Shown here one piece after another: positions 30,236 to 40,083 of a DNA stretch of 64,000 nucleotides; the first letter of the stretch is position 1, and every line of letters starts with the position of its first letter. The DNA is from JAICMB01 sp963795935 (GTDB lineage: Bacteria; Acidobacteriota; Terriglobia; Bryobacterales; Bryobacteraceae), in assembly GCA_963795935.1 (NCBI GenBank), contig CAWCJO010000004.1:1488001-1552000 (forward strand). Direction: 5' to 3'. A program made the position numbers and the translations under genes. A model generated the notes under the pieces. The model saw nothing but the letters and a program-made list of their open reading frames with translations. It did not search any database and was not told where the DNA came from.

Positions 30236-33200
30236 ATGGCGCGTAATCCGAAGAAAAAATCTCACCGATCATCCGGGAGACCGTCCGTTAAGAGAGCCGC
30301 GTCCTCCGCGGCGTCCGAACGCTCCGCGGCCGTCGATTTGGCAACCGCTCGGGAAATTCTTGAGAATCCACGCACCCGGGGCAGGGATTTCCCCATCGTT
30401 GGAGTCGGCGCTTCCGCCGGCGGCCTGGAGTCGTTCACGCAGTTCCTGGAGCATTTGCCCGCCGCCAGCCGTATGGCATTCGTTCTGATCCAGCACCTCG
30501 ACCCCACCCACGAGAGTCAGCTCACTCAGATCCTTTCCAGAAAATCGGCCATGCCGGTCCGTGAGGTTTATGGAGAGATGCCGGTTGAAGCCGGCCGTGT
30601 GTACGTGATTCCGCCGGGCGATAATCTCACAATTGAAAAGGGCGTATTGCGCACCGTTCGACGCCCCACCGGCGCGGGCGTTCGAAACATGCCGATCGAC
30701 GATTTCCTGCAGGCGCTCGCGAAAGACCAGGGCAGCGGCGCGTTCGGCGTCATTCTGTCTGGAACCGCCTCCGATGGCGCCTTGGGCCTTAAGGCCATCA
30801 AGGCCGAGGGCGGCATCACCTTCGCGCAGGATCCCGATTCGGCGAAATTCGATGGCATGCCTCGCAGCGCCATCGCCACGGGCGCCGTCGATTTCGTTTT
30901 GACGCCGGGAGAAATCGCCGTGCGCCTGCTGGCGGTCTCCGGCCATTCTTATTTGCATCCGGCGCCGGATCGGGAATCCGATTTCCCGCAAGGAATCGAG
31001 GGCGAGCTCCACCGCATCTTCGTTCCGCTGCGAACAGCCACCGGCGTCGATTTCACGCATTATAAGCGCAGCACCATCCTGCGCCGCATTAAGCGCCGCA
31101 TGGCATTGCATGGCATTGAAGATTTGAAGGAGTACGCGCGTCGAATTGAGCAGGACGCGAGCGAGGCGAAGATCCTGGCGCAGGATTTTCTAATCAACGT
31201 CACGACATTTTTCCGGGAGCCGGAAAGCCATCGAATCCTGAAGGAGACGGTCTTTCCCGCATTACTCCAAGGCCGGTCACCGGCGGACCCCATCCGGATC
31301 TGGATTCCAGGCTGCGCCACCGGCGAGGAGGCCTACTCGCTGGCCATGGGTTTGACCGAGTTCCTCGACGACCGCTCCACCCACCCCGCCATTCAGATCT
31401 TTGCGACCGACATCAGCGAACCCGCCATTGCGAGGGCGCGCAGCGGCGTTTATCTGGAGAGCGCCCTGGGAGCCATCTCGCCGGAGCGGCTCAAACGTTT
31501 CTTCGTGAAGACGGCCGGGGTGTACCAGATCGGCCACGCCATCCGTGAGCTCTGCGTCTTCGCCAGGCAGGATCTTACGAAGGACCCGCCCTTCTCCAAG
31601 ATGGATCTGATCAGTTGCTGTAATCTGCTGATCTATCTTGGTCCGGTTTTACAGAAAAAGGCAATGACGGCGTTCCATTACGCGCTTAACCCGAGAGGCT
31701 TCCTCATCCTCGGGAGCTCGGAGTCGGCCGCCGCGTTCGCGGAATCGTTTCACGCCATCGATCGGAAGCAAAAGATCTACTCCAAGCGAGGCGATTCTAT
31801 GCGGCTGACCTTTGACTTCCCGGACCGGAACGGGGCCGCGGTGGACGCGCGGCCGCGCGCGGCGGTGGAAAATGCCGGCCCTGTCAAAGAAGCGCAAAAC
31901 GAAGCGGACCGCATGCTCCTGGCCGCGTACGCTCCGGCGGGCGTCATCATCGACGACGCCATGCGCATCCTCCAGATTCGAGGAGATACCGGACCGTACC
32001 TGCAACTTGCGCCGGGGGCCCCGACCACGGAGCTATCCCGCATGGTGCGGCCAGGACTGCTGGCCGGATTGAACAATGCCGTCCGGAAAGCGCGCCTAAA
32101 AGGTTCCACCGTACGGGAAACAGGACTGCGGGCCAAGGACGGCAAGCAGTTTCGAAGCGTTGACCTGCGGGTCTCTCCCATTCGAGGATCGAGCGGCAAG
32201 GAACGTTGCTTTCTGGTCCTGTTTGAAGATTCCGCACCGCGCGAGGCCGCCACGCGCGGGAAGGCGAAAAGCGCTAAATCCGTCCCCGAGGCGCTGGCGC
32301 GCGCCGATCAGGAGATCGAGCGGTTGGAGCGGGAGTTGACCGCGACGCGGGAATATCTGCAATCCATCATCGAAGCGCAGGAAACCGCGGCCGAGGAGTT
32401 GCGCTCCGCCGGCGAGGAGGCGCAAGCGAGCAACGAGGAGCTCGATACCGCCAAGGAGGAACTGCAAGCCTCCAATGAAGAACTGAATACGGTAAACGAG
32501 GAGCTCAGCGCCCGCAATTCCGAATTGAGCCACCTCAACAACGATCTACGCAAGCTGCTTGAAAGCATCAATGTCCCGCTCGTCATGGTCGGCAGGGATC
32601 TTCGCGTGCGCCGCTTCACCGCCGCTATCGGTCCCTTTCTGAACCTCATCCCGGCCGACCAAGGGAGAACGATCGGCGACCTTCACTCCAGCGCTATTCC
32701 CGATTTCCGCGAGCTGCTCGTGAATGCCCTGGATGGCGGAGAAGTGAAGCACCGTGAAATTCAAGACCTCAACGGGCGCTGGCTCTCCATGCGCATATTG
32801 CCGTATAAAGGACCAGGCGGGGCCATCGATGGGGCCATTGCGACATTGATCGACATCGACGACATGAAGCGCGCGCGGGACTTCGCGAAGGCCGTGGTCG
32901 ACACGGTACGCGAACCGCTTATTGTTTTGGACGCCGATTTGCGAATCAGAAACGCGAATCGGGCTTTCTACCAGGTCTTTCAGGTCGATGCCGGCGCCGC
33001 CGAGGGCCACTCGATCTTCGACATCGGCGCGGGGCAGTGGGACGCCCCCCGGCTGCGGCAACTTCTCGAGGAGATCCTTCCCAAGCGGTTATCGCTTGAA
33101 GACTTCGAGGTGGAGCACAATTACGAGCGGATTGGCGCGCGAACGATGCTGCTCAACGCGCGCGAGATCAAACACATTGACGATGAGCGAATGATCCTGC

Positions 33201-33925
33201 TTGCCATCGACGACATCACAATGCGCAAGCGGGCGGCGGAGGACCTGCGCAGAACCAACGAGGACCTCAAGCAGTTCATTTACGCCGCTTCCCACGATCT
33301 GCAAGAACCCTTGCGCATGGTTGTAGCCTACACGCAACTGCTTGCCAGCCGTTGCGCCGGCAAGCTCGATGGCGAGGAGAATCGGTTTGCCGGCTACGCG
33401 ATCGAGGGGGCCCTGCGGATGGAGGCCATGGTCTCGGGGTTGCGCGAGTTCTGGCGGGTGAGCGAGCGCGCCGAAGAACAGCGGGCGCCGGTGGATCTGA
33501 ATAGCGTGCTAAAGAATGTGCTGCTCATTCTCGAGAGGTCCATTGCGGAAAGCGAGGCCGTGGTCACGAGCGATCCCCTGCCGTCGCTGAAGGCCGCGGA
33601 GACTCCGCTCATTCAACTATTCCAGAATCTCATCGGAAATGCCATCAAGTATCGCGCCGAGGCGCCGCCGCGCATCCACGTATCGGCGCTCAAGAATCAA
33701 TCTGAATGGATCTTTTCCATACAAGATAACGGCCTGGGCATCGATCCGCAATATGCCACGCAGGTGTTCCGGGTGTTCAAGCGGCTGCACGCGCCCGATC
33801 GCTATTCCGGTACGGGAATCGGACTGGCGATCTGTCAAAAGATCGTGGAGCGCTACGGGGGCCGCATTTGGGTGGAAGCGAACTCCGGCCAGGGATCGGT
33901 ATTCAAGTTTACGATGCCCGCCTGA
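30236..33925 (+). CDS. CheB-CheR-PAS-histidine kinase hybrid sensor
   Basis: A 1,229-residue soluble signalling protein. Domains: CheB methylesterase (about 50-235) with catalytic S60 in GASAGG, H87 in QHLDP and D180 in GTASDGALG; CheR methyltransferase (about 260-490) with SAM-binding IPGCATGEEAYSLAM; a coiled coil (about 690-790) of repeated EELQASNEEL heptads; two PAS domains (about 790-1000); HisKA with phospho-accepting H1020 in AASHDLQEPLRM; HATPase_c to the end (DNGLGID, GTGIGLAI). No membrane segment is seen. Such hybrids occur in many environmental bacteria outside classical chemotaxis operons. A response regulator gene follows after 12 bases and is its likely partner. Confidence 0.92.
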   Translation: MARNPKKKSHRSSGRPSVKRAASSAASERSAAVDLATAREILENPRTRGRDFPIVGVGASAGGLESFTQFLEHLPAASRMAFVLIQHLDPTHESQLTQILSRKSAMPVREVYGEMPVEAGRVYVIPPGDNLTIEKGVLRTVRRPTGAGVRNMPIDDFLQALAKDQGSGAFGVILSGTASDGALGLKAIKAEGGITFAQDPDSAKFDGMPRSAIATGAVDFVLTPGEIAVRLLAVSGHSYLHPAPDRESDFPQGIEGELHRIFVPLRTATGVDFTHYKRSTILRRIKRRMALHGIEDLKEYARRIEQDASEAKILAQDFLINVTTFFREPESHRILKETVFPALLQGRSPADPIRIWIPGCATGEEAYSLAMGLTEFLDDRSTHPAIQIFATDISEPAIARARSGVYLESALGAISPERLKRFFVKTAGVYQIGHAIRELCVFARQDLTKDPPFSKMDLISCCNLLIYLGPVLQKKAMTAFHYALNPRGFLILGSSESAAAFAESFHAIDRKQKIYSKRGDSMRLTFDFPDRNGAAVDARPRAAVENAGPVKEAQNEADRMLLAAYAPAGVIIDDAMRILQIRGDTGPYLQLAPGAPTTELSRMVRPGLLAGLNNAVRKARLKGSTVRETGLRAKDGKQFRSVDLRVSPIRGSSGKERCFLVLFEDSAPREAATRGKAKSAKSVPEALARADQEIERLERELTATREYLQSIIEAQETAAEELRSAGEEAQASNEELDTAKEELQASNEELNTVNEELSARNSELSHLNNDLRKLLESINVPLVMVGRDLRVRRFTAAIGPFLNLIPADQGRTIGDLHSSAIPDFRELLVNALDGGEVKHREIQDLNGRWLSMRILPYKGPGGAIDGAIATLIDIDDMKRARDFAKAVVDTVREPLIVLDADLRIRNANRAFYQVFQVDAGAAEGHSIFDIGAGQWDAPRLRQLLEEILPKRLSLEDFEVEHNYERIGARTMLLNAREIKHIDDERMILLAIDDITMRKRAAEDLRRTNEDLKQFIYAASHDLQEPLRMVVAYTQLLASRCAGKLDGEENRFAGYAIEGALRMEAMVSGLREFWRVSERAEEQRAPVDLNSVLKNVLLILERSIAESEAVVTSDPLPSLKAAETPLIQLFQNLIGNAIKYRAEAPPRIHVSALKNQSEWIFSIQDNGLGIDPQYATQVFRVFKRLHAPDRYSGTGIGLAICQKIVERYGGRIWVEANSGQGSVFKFTMPA

Positions 33926-33937
33926 AATGCGGACGCC

Positions 33938-34354
33938 ATGAGCGCGGATGCGGCCAAAGCCCATATCGTTCTCGTTGAGGACAATCCCGCCGATGCGTAT
34001 TTGTTGAAGCTGGCGCTGGAGCAGAATGGCATTGCGTTTGAGATGGTGCAGTTTCAACGCGGGGAGGACGCTCTCCTGGCGCTGAGCGCGGACAACGATG
34101 CGCCGGTCCCGGATCTTATCCTGCTCGACCTCAACACGCCGCGAATCGATGGCTTTGAAGTACTCGCCGGAATTCGCGAGAATCCGTCGCTTGCCGGCGT
34201 GCCCGTGGCGATTTTCACTTCCTCGTCTTCCCCTGCCGACAAGCATCGAGCGGCGCTGCTGGGAAGTACAGCTTATATACCAAAGCCGACGCAATTGGCG
34301 GCATTCCTTCGGGACGTAGGCGGAGCTGTTAAGGAGTTGCTGGCTCGTCCTTAG
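33938..34354 (+). CDS. Single-domain response regulator
   Basis: A 138-residue receiver domain without an output domain. The acidic pair lies in VLVEDN (residues 12-16), the phosphorylation site is D64 in LILLDLN, the conserved Thr/Ser in FTSSSS and the Lys in IPKP. It resembles the Rcp1-like class that pairs with hybrid or phytochrome-type kinases. It lies 12 bases after the CheB-CheR-kinase gene, so phosphotransfer from H1020 to D64 is the natural inference. Confidence 0.9.
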   Translation: MSADAAKAHIVLVEDNPADAYLLKLALEQNGIAFEMVQFQRGEDALLALSADNDAPVPDLILLDLNTPRIDGFEVLAGIRENPSLAGVPVAIFTSSSSPADKHRAALLGSTAYIPKPTQLAAFLRDVGGAVKELLARP

Positions 34355-34901
34355 CTCTCGCGCGGCGCGGGCATGCATCCGGCCACGCCCGTGACGATGA
34401 GGAGCAGTATCGATGTCGCGATGGACATCGGCGGGTCCACCGGTTCCAGACGATCAAGCAGCGATGCACGGTTCGCGCCGGCATCGGGACCTGCCGATTC
34501 CGGCCAGCATGCTCGCCGCTGCCCGCGCCAGCGCGCGCACCATGGCGCGGCGCTTGAATTCAGGCCGCTGGAGATCCCAGGGCCATGCGAATGCCGATCT
34601 CCTGCGTCCCGCGGGTTCAAGGAGCAGGGCACGCGCCCCCGGGAGAAAGATGAGGAAACGCCGAGGCGAAACGGCGCGGTCTACCGGTTCGCGCAATTCC
34701 CGATATTTTGCGACGATCACTGCCCCGGCGTTGAAAAGACGTCGTCGCGGCGAATGATGTGGACGGCGAAGCGGTATCCTGCTTGAGATTCTCCTGGCGC
34801 ATTGCCTTGTGCGATACCTTCCCTCGACGTTTGGCCACCTGCCGCACATAAGACGAGGCGCGCCGCCGCCGGTTAGGGCGGACCTTTAAGATCGCGCCCG
34901 C
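34355..34901. other. Stretch without a supportable gene
   Basis: About 547 bases between the response regulator and the dienelactone hydrolase. Several overlapping open frames exist on both strands, as expected in GC-rich DNA. None has a start with a ribosome-binding site or a recognisable domain. A minus-strand piece near 34,370-34,430 (ATSILLLIVTGVAGC) resembles a lipoprotein signal but ends after ten more residues. Confidence 0.4.
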
Positions 34902-35687
34902 TCAGTGGCTGCTCAGAATGTGTTTGATGCGAATCCAGGCTTCGGTACGGGCTTTGGCGTTGGCATCGGAAGCGTCGGGTTGCTCGCCGGCGCGCATGAA
35001 ACCATGGCCGGCCCCTTCATAGATCACCGGCTCATAGACTTTGCCCGCGGCTTTCATGTCTTCCTTGGCGGCCGGGATGGTAGCATCGATGCGCGCGTCG
35101 TTGCCGCCGTAGAATCCGAAGACGGGAGCTTTGATATTAGCCATGGCCTCTTTAGGCGGTGGAGGGCCGTAGAATACCAGCGCGGCGGACAAATCGGGGC
35201 GGTTGGTTGCGAAGCGGAAGCACTGTCCGCCGCCCCAGCAGAAGCCAGTTACGAACAGTTTTTTTGCCGCCGACGGGAGCCTCAGGCCGTAGTCGGCGGC
35301 GGCGTTGAGATCGGCGGTGATTTGATTGGGATCGAGATGGCTGATAGCCTGACCGACGGCATTGGGCGCGAAGGATGAAGTTCCGCCATCATTAGGTCCC
35401 ATGCCGGACAATAAATCCGGCGCAATCGCGATATAGCCGGCGGCGGCGAACTGGTCCGCGGCATCCTGGACCCAGTCGGTCATTCCGAAGATTTCATGAA
35501 TGATCAGGATTACCGGCGTGTTGCTTTTCGACTCCGGATAAACGACGAAGGTCTCCACCGAGCGGGCGCCGTGCTTGACGGTGGCCCACTCGCGATGGCG
35601 CGGAGACTTCTCGAGGTTGGCGCGCGCCCAGTCCTGCGCCAAGAGGGAGGATGCGGCGAGAGTGAAAGCCAGAACGGTGCGGATCAT
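34902..35687 (-). CDS. Secreted dienelactone hydrolase-family protein
   Basis: Start at ATG 35687, beginning a signal peptide (VLAFTLAASSLLAQ); an in-frame ATG 18 bases earlier would add a charged extension. The 261-residue alpha/beta hydrolase has the dienelactone hydrolase triad: nucleophile C150 in GFCWGGG, D197 in YGGNDARI, H228 in GAGHGFM. IIHEIFGMTDW near residue 62 is the usual oxyanion region. Family enzymes open lactones such as carboxymethylenebutenolide in aromatic degradation. A secreted member more likely acts on other esters. It is followed on the same strand upstream by a small secreted protein gene. Confidence 0.88.
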   Translation of the reverse strand: MIRTVLAFTLAASSLLAQDWARANLEKSPRHREWATVKHGARSVETFVVYPESKSNTPVILIIHEIFGMTDWVQDAADQFAAAGYIAIAPDLLSGMGPNDGGTSSFAPNAVGQAISHLDPNQITADLNAAADYGLRLPSAAKKLFVTGFCWGGGQCFRFATNRPDLSAALVFYGPPPPKEAMANIKAPVFGFYGGNDARIDATIPAAKEDMKAAGKVYEPVIYEGAGHGFMRAGEQPDASDANAKARTEAWIRIKHILSSH

Positions 35688-35716
35688 TTCCTTGTTGTAC
35701 CGCATGACCGGGGAGA

Positions 35717-36193
35717 TTAGTAAATCTCGAAGCAGAAAACGCGGTTCGAGCCGTTGGGCGAAAGCGAGTATTGCCCGTTCGGGAGCGGCTCGTCGACTTC
35801 GATTTTGTAGAGATGCCCGCCGAGAGGAGTCACGATCATGTGGAACGGGCCGGCATCGCTATGACGGCGGCGCTGCGAGATTACAACTTCGCGCGAGCCG
35901 TTCTTGACATCCAGGCGATAGAGTTCGATCTGCTCGGGCGAGATTTGGCCGGACTCCATGATAAAAATGGGCTCAGAGAGCGGCGTTTTGGCCGCGGAAG
36001 AGGTCCCCGGAATAATATAAGAGGACTCTTTCTTGCCGCCCTGTTGGCGCGCTTCGCCAGCCTCGGTTTCGATCAGGTGATTGGCGTGGAGAAGATAAGG
36101 GATATCGGGCTTGGGCGGACGCGGACCGTTGTAGCGGTCCGCCGCCATCAGGGACAACCCGATGACGAGGGACCACGACAGAATCGATCGCAT
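35717..36193 (-). CDS. Small secreted protein of unknown function
   Basis: Start at ATG 36193 chosen because it begins a signal peptide (SILSWSLVIGLSLMA); an upstream open extension lacks coding character. The 158-residue protein has a conserved-looking core: PDIPYLLHANHLIETEAGEA near residue 25, then IIPGTSSAAKTPLSEPIFI and ELYRLDVKNGSREVV. It ends with beta-strand text (GGHLYKIEVDEPLPNGQYSL). This is not a family I can name. It lies 29 bases upstream of the dienelactone hydrolase start, so they may be co-transcribed. Confidence 0.65.
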   Translation of the reverse strand: MRSILSWSLVIGLSLMAADRYNGPRPPKPDIPYLLHANHLIETEAGEARQQGGKKESSYIIPGTSSAAKTPLSEPIFIMESGQISPEQIELYRLDVKNGSREVVISQRRRHSDAGPFHMIVTPLGGHLYKIEVDEPLPNGQYSLSPNGSNRVFCFEIY

Positions 36194-36279
36194 TCGGTTC
36201 CATTCTATCAATCCCGCACACCTGGCCGAAACCCGCGCCGGATTCCTGTTACACTCCAAGTTCGCGACATTTGCAGTTC

Positions 36280-37294
36280 ATGAAACGCGCTTTGATCACG
36301 GGAATAACCGGTCAGGATGGCTCCTATCTCGCGGAGCTTCTGCTCGAGAAGGGGTACGAAGTGCACGGCGTGAAACGCCGGTCGAGCAGTTTCAACACCG
36401 GGCGCATCGACCATCTATACCGCGACGAGCATGAGCAAAGCGCGCGGCTGTTCATGCATTTCGCGGACCTGAGCGACGCCGCCAGCGTTTTTACGGTTCT
36501 GCGCGAGGTACAACCGGACGAAGTATACAATCTGGCGGCGCAGAGTCATGTGCGGGTTAGTTTCGATATACCCGAATACACCGCCGACGTGACTGCTCTC
36601 GGCGCGCTTGCGCCTGCTCGAGGCAATGCGCCAGTTGGGCCTGACCAAATGCCGCTATTACCAGGCTTCTTCGAGTGAAATGTTCGGCTCCTCCCCACCG
36701 CCGCAGGATGAGAATACCGCTTTTCATCCCCGCAGTCCTTACGCCTGCGCAAAGCTTTTCGCGCACGCTATTACGGTGAATTATCGCGAGAGTTACGGCA
36801 TGCGGGCTTGTTCCGGCATTCTGTTCAATCATGAATCGCCGCGTCGGGGCGAGACATTCGTCACTCGCAAGATCACCAGGGCGGCGGCCGCGATTTCTCT
36901 TGGGCTGGCGGAGAAGGTTCACCTCGGCAATTTGGACGCCCGCCGCGATTGGGGTTATGCGAAAGAGTACGTGGAGATGATGTGGCGCATGCTCCAGGAA
37001 GATGAGCCGCGGGACTACGTTGTCGGTACCGGCGAGACCCACACAGTCGGCGAGTTTGCAGCGGAAGCATTCGCTTGCGCCGGCCTCGATTGGCGCGAGC
37101 ACGTCGCCTTCGACCGGCGTTACGAGCGTCCCGCCGAAGTCGACGTGTTATTGGCCAATCCCGAAAAAGCGCGGAAACAGCTCGGATGGGAAGCCAAGAC
37201 GCGCTTCCGCGACATGGTCAAGCTGATGGTGGAAGCCGATGTGGCCGCTCTGAATCCGGCGCGGGCCGCGGAACGGGCTCTCGCCGCGCGGTGA
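36280..37294 (+). CDS. gmd: GDP-mannose 4,6-dehydratase, one frameshift
   Basis: The N-terminal frame (ATG 36280) carries the dinucleotide motif TGITGQDGSYLAELL, the RRSSSFNTGRIDHLY phosphate-binding region, and NLAAQSHVRVSF. Near 36,610 the frame changes and resumes as LEAMRQLGLTKCRYYQASSSEMFG. It continues with catalytic YACAK, FNHESPRRGETFVTRKIT and LGNLDARRDWGYAKEYV, to TGA 37,292-37,294. Removing one G at 36,610 joins the frames, so a single inserted base explains it. The enzyme makes GDP-4-keto-6-deoxymannose, precursor of GDP-fucose, GDP-rhamnose and related sugars for surface polysaccharides. Confidence 0.88.
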
Positions 37295-38274
37295 CGGGGG
37301 GAGCTTCGCTGCCCCGGGCCTTGATAACGGGAGTGGCCGGGCAAGACGGCTCCTATCTGGCGGAATTGCTGCTCGACAAAGGATACGAGGTCCATGGCCT
37401 GCTACGCGGGGATGTCGAAGCGGCGCCGGTTCGCCCCGGCCTTGCCGGACTGCTACGCCGCCTCGCGATTCATCGCGGCGACGTGGAAGACTGCGGCGGC
37501 CTGGAGAAAATTGTGCGCGCCGTACAACCGCGGGAGTGTTATCACCTCGCGGCCCGTTCCAAGGTCCGCTACGACAGCGAGGGCGAGCGCCTCATGCTGG
37601 CGACGAATGCGGCCGGAACGCTCAACCTGCTCTCGGCGATTCGTAGCGGCGCCCCCGGCTGCCGGGTTTGTCTGGCGGCATCGAGTGAGATCTTCGGCAA
37701 CCCCGAAGCCGCGCCGCAGGATGAATCTTCGCGCCGCAATCCACGCTCCGTTTATGGCATCAGCAAACTCGCCGCCTTCGAGTTGATGCGCTATTACCGC
37801 GCGCGCCACGGCCTTTTTGCGGCCAGCGCCATCTTATACAATCACGAGTCGCCGCGGCGCGGAGCGGATTTCGTTACCCGCAAAATCACACTCGGCATCG
37901 CGCGCATTCTCTCGGGAACGGCCACGGAGCTGGCGCTCGGCAACCTCGACGCGCGCCGCGATTGGGGACACGCCCGCGACTACGTGAATGCGATGTGGCG
38001 CATGCTTCAGCAAGAGCAGCCGTCCGACTACGTTATCGCCACGGGTGAGCTGCACAGTGTTCGCGAGTTCATCGAGCGGGCCTTTTCGCGCGCCGGTCTG
38101 GACTGGACCCGCTATATTCGCGTCGATCCCAGTCTGGTTCGCGAGGAAGCGTCCATTCCGCTCCTGGGGAACTCCAGCAAAGCCCGGGCCGAGTTGCACT
38201 GGAAAGCGTCGATCAACTTTACCGGGCTGGTGGACGAAATGGTCGACTTCGACTGCGGCCAGCTCGCCTCGTAG
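37291..38274 (+). CDS. GDP-mannose 4,6-dehydratase-like SDR (second copy)
   Basis: Start taken at GTG 37291, which overlaps the stop of the previous gene as GTGA. The 327-residue protein keeps the Gmd signature set: TGVAGQDGSYLAELLLDKGYE, SSEIFG, catalytic YGISK, YNHESPRRGADFVTRKIT and GNLDARRDWGHARDYV. It lacks the SSSFNTGRIDHLY phosphate-binding region, which reads LLRGDVEAAPVRPG here. It may therefore use a different nucleotide sugar, or act on the product of the first enzyme. Tandem translationally coupled placement suggests a joint pathway. Confidence 0.85.
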   Translation: MTGGASLPRALITGVAGQDGSYLAELLLDKGYEVHGLLRGDVEAAPVRPGLAGLLRRLAIHRGDVEDCGGLEKIVRAVQPRECYHLAARSKVRYDSEGERLMLATNAAGTLNLLSAIRSGAPGCRVCLAASSEIFGNPEAAPQDESSRRNPRSVYGISKLAAFELMRYYRARHGLFAASAILYNHESPRRGADFVTRKITLGIARILSGTATELALGNLDARRDWGHARDYVNAMWRMLQQEQPSDYVIATGELHSVREFIERAFSRAGLDWTRYIRVDPSLVREEASIPLLGNSSKARAELHWKASINFTGLVDEMVDFDCGQLAS

Positions 38275-38289
38275 GTAGATGCCGCGCGG

Positions 38290-38787
38290 CTAGCCCCGGC
38301 TCGCGGCCGGTCGCCTTCGAAGCGCCGCGCCTCCGAGCAACCCGATCGCGATCAGGCCGCCCGATGACGGCTCGGGAACCTCGCTAAAGAGACGATAGAT
38401 CGTCCCATTTCCGTTATAGTCGGTTTCCGAGAGGCCATTCGGGCCGCCGGGACCTTCGGTGATCCTGACGGCGTTCACGCTCACAGTCGACGGGATATTT
38501 CCTTCGTCGTCGCTGAACAGGAATGCCAGATCGCCAAGGCCAGTTCCTCCGCCGGTATCGATGACATTATTGAAAATGCGGAAAACATCGCTGACGTGGA
38601 TCGTGCCGGGATCGAGCAAAATAACATCGCCGGCAATACCCAACCCAGGCAGGGTGACCAATTCGTTCTCATAAATGTTGCAACTCGAGAAATCGGGGGC
38701 GCAACTTGAGAGTGTTGCGGCGGAAACCGGCGCCGCCAATATCGTTGCCGCAATCCCGAGAAACATGGATGACCAATAGAGTTTCAC
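38290..38787 (-). CDS. PEP-CTERM-sorted exported protein
   Basis: Start at GTG 38787 chosen for the strong GGAGGAGGG four bases upstream and because it opens a signal peptide (SSMFLGIAATILAAPVSAAT). The 165-residue protein ends with a PEP-CTERM signal: VPEPSS, a hydrophobic helix (GGLIAIGLLGGAAL) and RRRPAASRG. This is the exosortase target for cell-surface or exopolysaccharide-associated proteins. The middle is beta-rich and Asp/Asn-rich. It lies next to the nucleotide-sugar genes, consistent with a role in surface polysaccharide. No exosortase is in the window. Confidence 0.8.
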   Translation of the reverse strand: MKLYWSSMFLGIAATILAAPVSAATLSSCAPDFSSCNIYENELVTLPGLGIAGDVILLDPGTIHVSDVFRIFNNVIDTGGGTGLGDLAFLFSDDEGNIPSTVSVNAVRITEGPGGPNGLSETDYNGNGTIYRLFSEVPEPSSGGLIAIGLLGGAALRRRPAASRG

Positions 38788-38914
38788 TTTTCCCTCCTCC
38801 AGTTCTATGTTTAAAGTTCCAACGGCGTACAACACATTGTAGATGGTTTTCATTCCGAACAGTGCTAAAATCGGCGAATCCCCAGCGCGGTGCGCGGGGT
38901 TTTCGGGAGAAATC

Positions 38915-40060
38915 ATGGCGCACATGAAACAGCTTTCAGCCTTCGCAATGATCGAGATCTTGGGATGCGCGCTGGCGTTCGGCCAGGCCGTAGATCTGCC
39001 GGACGGCCCGGCAGGCGTACCCACATATTCCAATCCGATCGGCACAGGCTCCCGCCAAGTGCAGAGCCTCATCGCCTTGCCGGTTCAGGGAATGCCGTTC
39101 TTTACCCGCGACTTTACCTCCTTCGGCAAGTCGAATCCGTTCAATTTTATCGGCGCCGATCCGGAACTGGGAGCCGCCACTACCGTCGTGCAAACCGCCA
39201 TTGTGCCGCTGAAGTTTGTCTTTCCAAATCCCGGAAATCCATCGCTGGACGGGGCAAACGTGCTGGCCGCGACGGAAAACTCGCCGATTTTTCAGAGTGC
39301 GGACTTCGCGACGGGCGGCGCTTTCATCGGCCACACTCAATACGGGGATGCGATCCAGCGCGCCGAATTCTGGAATCTTCCGGGCTTCTCGCAGGATTAC
39401 CACGTTCTGCTCGCGCCGCCAACCGCAACAACTTCCGTAGCGGTGAACGTTCCAGCCGGGAAAGGGAATGCGTATCTGCTAAGGAGCGGCGGTTTGCTGG
39501 GAGTCGTGGATCCAACTTACTTCAACCAAGTTCTGGCAGCCCTGCTTCCGGCGTTCTCCGCCAACACAGTGGTTATTTTTCTGACCGATAATGTCGATTT
39601 GGGAACCGCCGGCCTCGTTCAGAACTGCTGCATTCTGGGATTCCACGCTTCCCAAGGGCCGCCCGCCGCAACCGCGCAAACCTGGATTTTCGCTTCCTAT
39701 ACTGAACCGGGCACCTTCACGGGGAACGTCATTCTAGACGTCCAATCTCTGAGCCACGAGACAGCCGAGTGGCTGAACGATCCTTTTACCGGAGCCCTTC
39801 AGCTCGGCTTTCTCAACCTCATTCCCCCGGCTGTTCTGCCGGGTCAGGGAGGGGCTTGCATCATTAATTTCGAAACGGGGGACCCGCTCGAATCCCCTCC
39901 GGTTGTTTTTACCGCGACGGTTAACGGCATCGTTTACCATCTTCAGGATGAGGTATTTCTCCCGTGGTATCTCCACGCCATGCCTTCATTTTCGGTTAAT
40001 GGGTTCTACACGTACTTAGGGACGTTCACCAGTCCTTCGACCCTGTGCGGCCCGGGCTAG
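38915..40060 (+). CDS. Secreted protein with HETAEW motif, possible metallohydrolase
   Basis: Start at ATG 38915, preceded by GGGAG at proper distance. A hydrophobic leader (FAMIEILGCALAFGQA) is followed by about 365 residues of mature protein. The notable motif is LSHETAEWLNDPF near residue 275, an HExxE-type arrangement that could bind a metal. GFHASQG and PGQGGACIINFETGDPL lie nearby. The protein also has a VVDPTYFNQVL segment and a Cys pair (QNCCILGF). I do not recognise a named family; similar secreted proteins are, from memory, common in Acidobacteria. A peptidase role is only a guess from HETAEW. Confidence 0.65.
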   Translation: MAHMKQLSAFAMIEILGCALAFGQAVDLPDGPAGVPTYSNPIGTGSRQVQSLIALPVQGMPFFTRDFTSFGKSNPFNFIGADPELGAATTVVQTAIVPLKFVFPNPGNPSLDGANVLAATENSPIFQSADFATGGAFIGHTQYGDAIQRAEFWNLPGFSQDYHVLLAPPTATTSVAVNVPAGKGNAYLLRSGGLLGVVDPTYFNQVLAALLPAFSANTVVIFLTDNVDLGTAGLVQNCCILGFHASQGPPAATAQTWIFASYTEPGTFTGNVILDVQSLSHETAEWLNDPFTGALQLGFLNLIPPAVLPGQGGACIINFETGDPLESPPVVFTATVNGIVYHLQDEVFLPWYLHAMPSFSVNGFYTYLGTFTSPSTLCGPG

Positions 40061-40083
40061 CGCGACGGTGTGCTGGTAGGCGT

